From NCBI GenBank assembly GCA_902806395.1, contig CADCWH010000182.1, forward strand, positions 1 through 10,590: a DNA stretch of 10,590 nt. Reading direction: 5' to 3'. Source of the DNA: an uncultured Thermomicrobiales bacterium. Lineage in GTDB: Bacteria; Chloroflexota; Chloroflexia; Thermomicrobiales; UBA6265. A program made the translations under genes and the position numbers. A model generated the notes under the pieces. That model did no database searches, was not told the DNA's origin, and worked only from the letters and a program-made list of their open reading frames with translations. Of this stretch, positions 5,480-10,590 are shown piece after piece. The first letter of the stretch is position 1. The number at the start of each line of letters is the position of its first letter.

Positions 5480-6031
5480 TCAGCCGGTGGCCGGAGTACC
5501 CAGGTCGGCCATCGGCTGGAGTGTGATTCGCGTGCCCTCGAGGGAGAACCCGAAGGCGGGTATGACGGCGCCGGTGCCGGCCGGATCACCCACCGTGAAT
5601 GTCTCAGCGCCGGACAGGGTTTGACCATCATCGGCGATCTCGAGAGTGCCCGAGACGGTGGTCGAGCCCCGGTAAACACCGTCCTCATCGGTTCGCAAAT
5701 GCACGATCGTGAAGTCGATCGCGTGCTCACCCGACGCTTCCCAGACGCCATGGCCAGCGCTGAAGTACGTGAACTTGAACGGCAAGCCCGGCAGCGCTGG
5801 CCGGACGGGTCGTCCCGACACCACCAGTGACCCGTCCGGTGAGAAGGTCGCGAGCGTGGGATCGCCTTCCGGCTGGCCCTCGGGAGCGCCCGCCAGGAGT
5901 TGCCAGGAACCGATCACCGAATGGTCCTTCGATGCGTCTTGCGCTCGCGCGGGACCGCCGAACACGAGTCCCATTCCCGCGAGCACGAGTATCGCGATGA
6001 CCGTCAAGGTCCTTGTCTGTGAGCGTTGCAC
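5480..6031 (-). CDS. Small secreted protein of unknown function, lipocalin-like pattern
   Basis: A 183-residue exported protein I cannot assign to a named family. Residues 1-30 form a Sec signal peptide: MQRSQTR, a hydrophobic core (LTVIAILVLAGMGLVF) and the cleavage site ARA|Q at 30/31. The mature part of about 153 residues has no cysteine and alternates short strands and Gly/Asp turns: IGSWQL near its start, FSPDGSLVVSG, a GHGVWEASGEHAIDFTIVH segment, then GTLEIADDGQTLSG and a final FSLEGTRITLQ. This order (GxW, 'FSpDGt', 'GhGvW...g') resembles the small beta-barrel, lipocalin-like proteins common in Chloroflexota and Actinobacteria. The GTG at 6031 was chosen because AGGAG lies 7 nt before it; an in-frame upstream start at 6082 would bury that site and add a peptide before the signal. 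It follows the NB-ARC/LuxR gene in the same direction at 206 bp, with a hairpin between. Confidence 0.7.
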   Translation of the reverse strand: MQRSQTRTLTVIAILVLAGMGLVFGGPARAQDASKDHSVIGSWQLLAGAPEGQPEGDPTLATFSPDGSLVVSGRPVRPALPGLPFKFTYFSAGHGVWEASGEHAIDFTIVHLRTDEDGVYRGSTTVSGTLEIADDGQTLSGAETFTVGDPAGTGAVIPAFGFSLEGTRITLQPMADLGTPATG

Positions 6032-6038
6032 GATGTCA

Positions 6039-6043
6039 CTCCT
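6039..6043 (-). promoter_or_regulatory. Shine-Dalgarno of the secreted-protein gene
   Basis: AGGAG on the minus strand, 7 nt before the GTG at 6031. It decides the start: the signal peptide then begins directly at the mature-like n-region MQRSQTR. Confidence 0.75.
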
Positions 6044-6201
6044 AGCGAATGCACGGGCGACTCCCGACCATCCCCCGAGCACGGTCGCTCGACGTCCGGT
6101 ATGCGGACCGGCGCCTCCACCGACCCATCAGGAGCATGCCAGGCGTGCGACGGCGACGCATCGTCCAAATTGACTAGTAGCCGCGCACACTGCGCCGATC
6201 G

Positions 6202-6223
6202 ACCTACGTACACCGACGTAGGT
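6202..6223 (-). terminator. Hairpin after the NB-ARC/LuxR gene
   Basis: An 8-bp perfect inverted repeat, ACCTACGT (6202-6209) and ACGTAGGT (6216-6223), with a 6-nt loop, 14 nt beyond the regulator's stop codon. There is no U-tract. Because it is also upstream of the secreted-protein gene, it could instead be a palindromic operator. Confidence 0.45.
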
Positions 6224-6237
6224 TACCGCCGAGAGTG

Positions 6238-8625
6238 TCAGACGATGCCCTGCCGGACGGCGTAGGTCGCCGCGGCGGTGCGAGAATCGAGACCAAGCTT
6301 ATTGAGGATGTTGACGACATGGACGGCAGCCGTGCGGTGACTGATACCGAGCGCCTCGGCAACGGCGCGATTGGATCGGCCCTCCGCCACCAGACCCAGC
6401 ACCTCGATCTCCCGCGAGGTTAGGTCCGCCCGTGTCACGGGGCCCCGTCCCGAACGTGGGGCACGAGCACTTCCCGATTCATAGGCCGCGACTTCGACAA
6501 CAAGGTCGTCGAACCCGAGCGCCCGGCCCGCAGCCGTGGCGGACTCTACTGACTCGCGGCCCACGGCGACCGTGCCGTGCAGGAATTCCGTCCAATCCCA
6601 ACGGACGTTCGACCAGGACCCTCGTGCCTCGACCTCCGCCTGGATCGCACCGATCCACCGCGCGACGAGGAGATGATCCCCGCGGGACGCTGCCACCCTC
6701 ACGGCGATCTCAATGGGCCATGTGATCGCGAAAATGTCACCGATCTCTCGCCATTGACCAATCTCACGCCAGTGGCCGAGGCTTTGGCCCACGAACCGGA
6801 TGGCGCCGGGCGCATCGCCACCGCGTAGAGCGAGTTCTGCCTGGAAGATGAAGCTACTGGCCAGGTTCCAGGGATCACCGAGTCGGCGCGCCATCGCGAG
6901 GTGTTCTCGCGCCGACGCTTCTAACCGTGGGGCGTCTTCTTGGAGCAGGGCGATGGTCACGAGGCCACGGAGGATGTCGATGACCCGGGGCTGGTCCGGG
7001 ACCTGCAGGAACCGATCGCGCGCCTCCTCGTGCAAACGCCACGCCGCCTCCAGATCGCCGTCTGGGATCAGGAGATTTCCCAAGAGGAGCAAGGCAAGAC
7101 CCTCCACCAACGCGTCACCGATCTCCCGGCTCATCGCGAGGCCGTGTTCGGCATACGCCTGCGCCTGGTCGGGATCGTCACGGATGCTCGCCAGCAACCC
7201 GGCGCCGAGGAATACCTCCGCCCGCGCCGTGGACGGCGCCTCGCCGGGGAGTACGAGGACTCGTTCGATCCGACGCCAAGCCTCGTGGAAGTGCGCCCGC
7301 TTGAGCCAGAATGCGACGATACCCGCGACCAGCCGCAGCGCCGTGTCCGCGTCCTCTCGCTCAACGGACCAGTCAAGCGCGGCCCGCAGGTTGTCGTGCT
7401 CGACCTCGACCCGGTCGAGCCACATTCCCTGATCCGGCAGATAGAGGTGCGGGCTCGCCTCCTCGGCGAACGCGACGTAGTAGGTTGCGTGCGCGCGGCA
7501 GACGGTGTCCTCCTCACCATTGGCGACCAGCCGCTCTCGGCCGAACGCGCGGATCGTCTCCAACATCGAGAAGCGCGGCGCCTCCTGCACCAGCACCGCT
7601 TGGTTCATCAGGCTGTGGTCGACCAACGTCGAGATGCCGTCGAGGATGTCCGTGCGCAACCATCCGGTCGCCTGACCCACCGCGTCGGCCGACTCCGCGG
7701 TGAAGCCGCCGACGAAGACGGAGAGGAGCCGGAAGAGCGTCTGCTCGTCTGGCGCCAGCATGTCATAGCTCCAGGCAACGGTCGCCCGCATCGTGTGCTG
7801 CCGATGTGGCTGATCGCGCCCGCCGCCGGTCAGTGTGGCCAGCGGTCGCTCCAGCCGCGTCAGCAGCGCGGACGGCGGGAGGGTCCTCCCGCGGGCGGCG
7901 GCGAGCTCGATCGCCAGCGGCAGCCCGTCGAGGCGGCGAACGACCTCGGCGACGGCGGGCGCATTGGCATCCGTCAGAGTGAAGCCGGACCGGGCGGCTC
8001 TCGCCCGCGCGACGAACAACTGGACCGCTTCGCACCCCGCGATCACCTTGGCAGCGTCTCCACGGTCCATCACGGGCAGACCGAGCGGCGGGACGGTCAC
8101 GACGTACTCGCCCGACACGCGAAGCAACGCCCGGCTGGTCACTAGCAGCGTGAGTCTGGGGCAAGCGGCCAGGAGGGTGACGAGGACCGGAGCCACGTTG
8201 ATCACCTGCTCCACGTTATCGAGGAGCAGCAAGAGGGGACGGTCGTGCAGGGCCGCGACGACCTGCTCGATGACTGGCCGATCAGCGGCCGTGTGGACGC
8301 CCAGGACCCCGGCGATGGTGGGGAGGACGAGGTCGGGGTCGGTGACCGGCGCGAGGGGGACGAAGGCAACACCGTCGGGCAAGCGATCCGCCAAGTCCTC
8401 TGCCACCCGGAGGGCGAGGCGGGTCTTGCCGACGCCACCCGGACCGGTCAAGTTCACCAGGCGCACGTCGTCTCGGCGTAGCAGGGCGGCGACCTCTCCG
8501 ATATCTCGCTCCCGACCGACGAAGGAGGTCAAGGAACGGGGCAGCACCACGCCGATCCGTTCCCGGCCAGGGAAGACCAGAGGGAGACGTTGGTCATGTC
8601 CAGCGACGTTAGGATCGGCGGGCAT
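6238..8625 (-). CDS. NB-ARC/STAND ATPase transcriptional regulator with C-terminal LuxR HTH
   Basis: A 795-residue regulator (811 if it starts at the GTG at 8673). The N-terminus has LPRSLTSFVGRERDI (about 28-42), the usual entry to this ATPase family. Walker A is GPGGVGKT (61-68), Walker B is LLLLLDN (D136), and GLPLA (234-238) is the NB-ARC motif. A helical, TPR-like region of about 370-720 follows. The C-terminal 61 residues (735-795) form a LuxR/GerE DNA-binding domain: LTSREIEVLGLVAEGRSNRAVAEALGIS then the recognition helix and NILNKLGL. These proteins (MalT/LAL-like, but with the NB-ARC subtype) sense a ligand or partner through the helical region and activate transcription after nucleotide binding. 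ATG 8625 was preferred because the extra 16 residues look non-conserved; neither start has a clear Shine-Dalgarno. The target is unknown; the secreted-protein gene downstream is the nearest candidate. Confidence 0.9.
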   Translation of the reverse strand: MPADPNVAGHDQRLPLVFPGRERIGVVLPRSLTSFVGRERDIGEVAALLRRDDVRLVNLTGPGGVGKTRLALRVAEDLADRLPDGVAFVPLAPVTDPDLVLPTIAGVLGVHTAADRPVIEQVVAALHDRPLLLLLDNVEQVINVAPVLVTLLAACPRLTLLVTSRALLRVSGEYVVTVPPLGLPVMDRGDAAKVIAGCEAVQLFVARARAARSGFTLTDANAPAVAEVVRRLDGLPLAIELAAARGRTLPPSALLTRLERPLATLTGGGRDQPHRQHTMRATVAWSYDMLAPDEQTLFRLLSVFVGGFTAESADAVGQATGWLRTDILDGISTLVDHSLMNQAVLVQEAPRFSMLETIRAFGRERLVANGEEDTVCRAHATYYVAFAEEASPHLYLPDQGMWLDRVEVEHDNLRAALDWSVEREDADTALRLVAGIVAFWLKRAHFHEAWRRIERVLVLPGEAPSTARAEVFLGAGLLASIRDDPDQAQAYAEHGLAMSREIGDALVEGLALLLLGNLLIPDGDLEAAWRLHEEARDRFLQVPDQPRVIDILRGLVTIALLQEDAPRLEASAREHLAMARRLGDPWNLASSFIFQAELALRGGDAPGAIRFVGQSLGHWREIGQWREIGDIFAITWPIEIAVRVAASRGDHLLVARWIGAIQAEVEARGSWSNVRWDWTEFLHGTVAVGRESVESATAAGRALGFDDLVVEVAAYESGSARAPRSGRGPVTRADLTSREIEVLGLVAEGRSNRAVAEALGISHRTAAVHVVNILNKLGLDSRTAAATYAVRQGIV
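6736..6771 (-). repeat. 18-bp imperfect tandem repeat inside the regulator
   Basis: Two adjacent 18-bp units (6754-6771 and 6736-6753) match at 14 of 18 positions and encode WREIGQ and WREIGD in a row. It sits in the helical, TPR-like region and looks like a small in-frame duplication. Confidence 0.5.
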
Positions 8626-8756
8626 CGGACCAGACAAGGGCCGCTCCCTGCGCTTCGGCCACGCTCCGAACACCCATCTTGCGCCGCTGGTCCGCCCGCG
8701 TCAATCGCGATCCCGCCGCACGCCCGCGCGTCCCGATCCCGCGAGCCGTGCTCGCT

Positions 8757-8777
8757 AAAAGACCCGCGTCAGGTCTT
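8757..8777 (-). terminator. Hairpin with short U-run between kinase and regulator genes
   Basis: In minus-strand RNA, AAGACC (8777-8772) pairs with GGUCUU (8764-8759), extended by a U-G pair to 7 bp around a 5-nt loop, and UU follows, giving a UUUU run at the 3' side. It lies about 116 nt beyond the kinase stop and 130 nt before the regulator start, so it could end read-through or attenuate the regulator. It is the only hairpin here with any U-run. Confidence 0.4.
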
Positions 8778-8851
8778 CGCCCCGGTGGCCGGGACGCTCT
8801 TCCGACGAGTCGTGCCGATCCCGCATCCATCATGATCCAGCCAGGCCCGGG

Positions 8852-8867
8852 CCGGCGGGACCGCCGG
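8852..8867 (-). terminator. Short GC hairpin after the kinase gene
   Basis: CCGGCG (8852-8857) pairs with CGCCGG (8862-8867) around a GGAC loop, 26 nt beyond the kinase stop codon. Very stable for its length, but without a U-tract; such short GC palindromes can occur by chance in this base composition. Confidence 0.35.
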
Positions 8868-8893
8868 AGCGATCCTCGGACGGCGGTCCGCCG

Positions 8894-10351
8894 CTAGGTC
8901 TCCGGTTCGTCGCCACTGGACGGCGGCGTGATCGGCAGGCTGACCCGGAAGACGGTCCGGCCCGGTTCGGACTCGGCCTCGATCGTGCCCCGGTGCTCCT
9001 GGGTGACGATGCGCCAGGCGGTATCGAGCCCCAGCCCGGTGCCCTCCCCCTGCGGCTTGGTCGTGAAGAACGGCTCGAAGATCCGGGGCAGGACATCCGC
9101 CGGGATCCCGCTGCCGGTGTCTTCGATCTCGACCACCACCAGATCGTCGCGATGCATCGTCCTGATATCGATCCGCCCCCGCCCGACCATCGCATCGATC
9201 GCGTTGTCGAGGATGTTGGTCCAGACCTGGTTGAGCGTGTTGCCGAACATCCGGATCGGTGGGAGCGAGCGATCGAAGTGGCGATGGACCTCGACGTTTC
9301 GCAGCCGGTGGGCGAGGATGGTCAGTGTGTTCTCCAGCCCCTCATGGATGTCCGCGTCGTACTCGGTGGCGCGGTCCATGTGCGAATAGCCCTTGATCGC
9401 CAACACGAGATCGGCGATGCGCCGGCTGCCCTGGGCGATGATCTCCGTCGATTCCTCGACCACGAGCGTCTCGGAGATCCAGGTGATGGCCTCGGGGAGC
9501 GAGGTCGACGGGGCTCGGGACGCGAGGGTATCGAGGTCGTCACCGGTGATCTCGGCCGCGACCAGCGCGGGAGCAAGTTCCCACGCACGCTCGATCCCGT
9601 GGTCCTCCAACCATTCCTCGATGGTGGTTTCCGCCTCGCTGACGGCGATGAGGTCTGTCTCGTCGTCATTCAACGGTGCCGGCGGGGTCCGGTGAGCCAA
9701 CGCGTCCAAGGTGAGCCAGATCGTTGGGTCACATCCCGTATCGGCGAGCGAATCGGCAAGCGTCCGCAAGGCGGTGTCCCGTCGTTGGATCGAGTCCCGC
9801 AGGCCAGCATTGGCACGTTGCACCGCCGCCACCGGGTTGTTCAGCTCGTGCGCCAGCCCGGCGGAGAGCTTGCCCAGCGCGGCCATCTTCTCCAGGTACC
9901 GGGCCCTCTCCTCCAACTCCAACTTAGCGGTGCGCTCCTCCAGTTCCCGGGTACGGAGCCGCTCCGTGATGTCGCGGAAGAAGCCGTGCGTGGCGACGAC
10001 CTCGTCGCCGAGGAACCGAGAGGTGACGCTGCCCTCGACGGGCACCACCCGCCCGCTCTTGGCGACGAATCGCGTCTCCAGGAACTCGACGGGCTCACCG
10101 CGGATCGCCTGCATGAAATCGTTCATGCAGTGGGCGAGGAAATCAGGGTGGATGATTTCAAACACCGTCATCTTCGCTAGATCTTCGTCGGAATATTCAA
10201 GCGCGGTTCGCCACGCTTTGTTGACGAACTCGAACGACCCATCAAGACGAACGCTCTGGATCATGTCCGACGCATTCTCGATGACCGCCTGGTAGCGCTC
10301 CTCGCTCTCGACGAGCCGGAGATCGGTGATTGGTTGGGTTGCCTCGGACAT
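8894..10351 (-). CDS. PAS-domain sensor histidine kinase with an insert in the dimerisation domain
   Basis: A 485-residue kinase without membrane segments, so probably cytoplasmic. Order: PAS domain (about 19-130, ending in GFFRDITERL), a charged coiled-coil linker (131-157, EERTAKLELEERARYLEKM), the phospho-acceptor helix LSAGLAHELNNPVAAV with His168, an insert of about 120 residues (185-305) containing EEWLEDHGIERAWELAPALV, the second dimerisation helix (RRIADLVLAIKGYSHMD), and the ATPase: N-box N379/N383, G1 EDTGSGIP (410-417), F-box FEPFFTTK (425-432), G2 GEGTGLGL (435-442). Kinases with this HELNNP box and insert are a known subgroup, often next to thioredoxin-reductase-like flavoproteins, as here. 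ATG 10351 was chosen because GGAG stands 6 nt before it. An ATG at 10444, 2 nt after the upstream stop, would allow translational coupling but adds 31 residues with poor coding character. It is likely co-transcribed with the gene at 10447-10590. No separate response regulator is in the window. Confidence 0.88.
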   Translation of the reverse strand: MSEATQPITDLRLVESEERYQAVIENASDMIQSVRLDGSFEFVNKAWRTALEYSDEDLAKMTVFEIIHPDFLAHCMNDFMQAIRGEPVEFLETRFVAKSGRVVPVEGSVTSRFLGDEVVATHGFFRDITERLRTRELEERTAKLELEERARYLEKMAALGKLSAGLAHELNNPVAAVQRANAGLRDSIQRRDTALRTLADSLADTGCDPTIWLTLDALAHRTPPAPLNDDETDLIAVSEAETTIEEWLEDHGIERAWELAPALVAAEITGDDLDTLASRAPSTSLPEAITWISETLVVEESTEIIAQGSRRIADLVLAIKGYSHMDRATEYDADIHEGLENTLTILAHRLRNVEVHRHFDRSLPPIRMFGNTLNQVWTNILDNAIDAMVGRGRIDIRTMHRDDLVVVEIEDTGSGIPADVLPRIFEPFFTTKPQGEGTGLGLDTAWRIVTQEHRGTIEAESEPGRTVFRVSLPITPPSSGDEPET

Positions 10352-10446
10352 GTGGGTCTCCACGATAGGCACAGTGGCCGCCATCGGCCGCTGGGCAGGT
10401 CGAAAGATCAAAGAGACCCCGCGTCGCAATTGCCTCGTCACCATGA

Positions 10447-10590
10447 TCAAATCCCCAAGCTGGCGCGGTATTGCCAGACCGACATCACCGCGGTCGCCCC
10501 CTCCCCGACCGCGGTCGCCACGCGTTTGCTGGAGCCCAGCCTCACGTCGCCGGCGACGAAGACGCCCGGGACGCTGGTCTCCATGAGGTA
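10447..10590 (-). CDS. Thioredoxin-reductase-like FAD oxidoreductase, C-terminal fragment
   Basis: The last 47 codons of a gene entering from the right edge, ending at TGA (complement of 10447-10449). The visible part is the FAD-binding C-terminus of the thioredoxin reductase family: TSVPGVFVAGDVR (visible residues 5-17) is the conserved 'T-x-VPGvFAaGD' segment, in which the Asp contacts the flavin ribityl chain, and SKRVATAVGEGATAV (21-35) follows. The 'DVR.GS.KRVA.AVGEG' form, rather than the E. coli TrxB type, is typical of reductases fused to an N-terminal receiver or cyclic-nucleotide-binding domain; that domain would lie outside the window, so the fusion is an inference. NADPH and CxxC sites are also not visible. 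It lies just upstream of the PAS kinase in the same direction, with the kinase ATG either 2 nt (10444) or about 95 nt (10351) downstream. Confidence 0.85.
   Translation of the reverse strand, partial: YLMETSVPGVFVAGDVRLGSSKRVATAVGEGATAVMSVWQYRASLGI

Noticed and set aside
6004..6213. 69-codon minus-strand frame before the secreted-protein gene
   Set aside because: It overlaps the Shine-Dalgarno and start of the secreted protein and the downstream arm of the 6202 hairpin, and has no protein-like pattern.
6940..8145. 401-codon plus-strand open frame opposite the regulator
   Set aside because: Antisense to the NB-ARC/LuxR coding region, Arg/Gln-rich and without recognisable motifs; long shadow frames are expected at this GC content.
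8609..8833. 74-codon minus-strand frame between the kinase and the regulator
   Set aside because: Strongly basic, low-complexity product, no Shine-Dalgarno, and it overlaps the regulator's start and the U-run hairpin.
8993..10180. 395-codon plus-strand open frame opposite the histidine kinase
   Set aside because: Antisense to the kinase, whose DHp and ATPase motifs are complete; the antisense product has no family features.
1..10590. Mobile element, CRISPR array, tRNA or rRNA
   Set aside because: No transposase or integrase motifs, no terminal inverted repeats flanking a gene, no spaced identical direct repeats of CRISPR length and no tRNA-like cloverleaf were seen by eye; a covariance-model scan would be needed to exclude small RNAs.

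Overview
This is a GC-rich bacterial window with densely packed, ordinary-length genes, Shine-Dalgarno-led starts and no mobile elements, CRISPR arrays, rRNA or tRNA that I can see. The gene content suggests a Chloroflexota bacterium of the Thermomicrobia/Sphaerobacter type: a long class II aldolase, a Tat-exported lipoprotein with two cupredoxin domains, a large NB-ARC/LuxR regulator with an LPRxLTSFVGRE-type N-terminus, and a PAS histidine kinase paired with a thioredoxin-reductase-like oxidoreductase. The taxonomic guess is inference from gene style, not from a marker gene.

Layout. Bases 1-78 (minus) hold the first 26 codons of a gene leaving the window, with a -10-like TATACT close enough to suggest a leaderless transcript. 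A 339-bp divergent intergenic region follows, with a G-quadruplex-type motif on the minus strand. A plus-strand SAM methyltransferase-like gene (418-1152) converges on a minus-strand class II fructose-bisphosphate aldolase (1397-2827). Upstream of the aldolase, in the same direction, is the double-cupredoxin lipoprotein (3092-4081). A 398-bp divergent region (4082-4479) separates it from a plus-strand alpha/beta hydrolase (4480-5379) and contains two repeat arrays that look like operators. The hydrolase converges on a small secreted protein (5480-6031, minus) across a perfect 17-bp hairpin. Upstream of that, all on the minus strand, are the NB-ARC/LuxR regulator (6238-8625), the PAS histidine kinase (8894-10351) and the 3' end of a thioredoxin-reductase-like gene (10447-10590).

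How the genes relate. Most are separate transcription units bounded by GC-rich hairpins, usually without a U-tract. The clearest functional pair is the oxidoreductase plus the PAS kinase, a probable redox-linked two-component set. The copper lipoprotein is probably an extracytoplasmic electron carrier. I do not see a coherent undescribed multi-gene system. The points most worth following up are the 11-bp-phased heptamer triplet and tandem 15-mers before the hydrolase, the kinase/oxidoreductase pair, and the tandem cupredoxin duplication.
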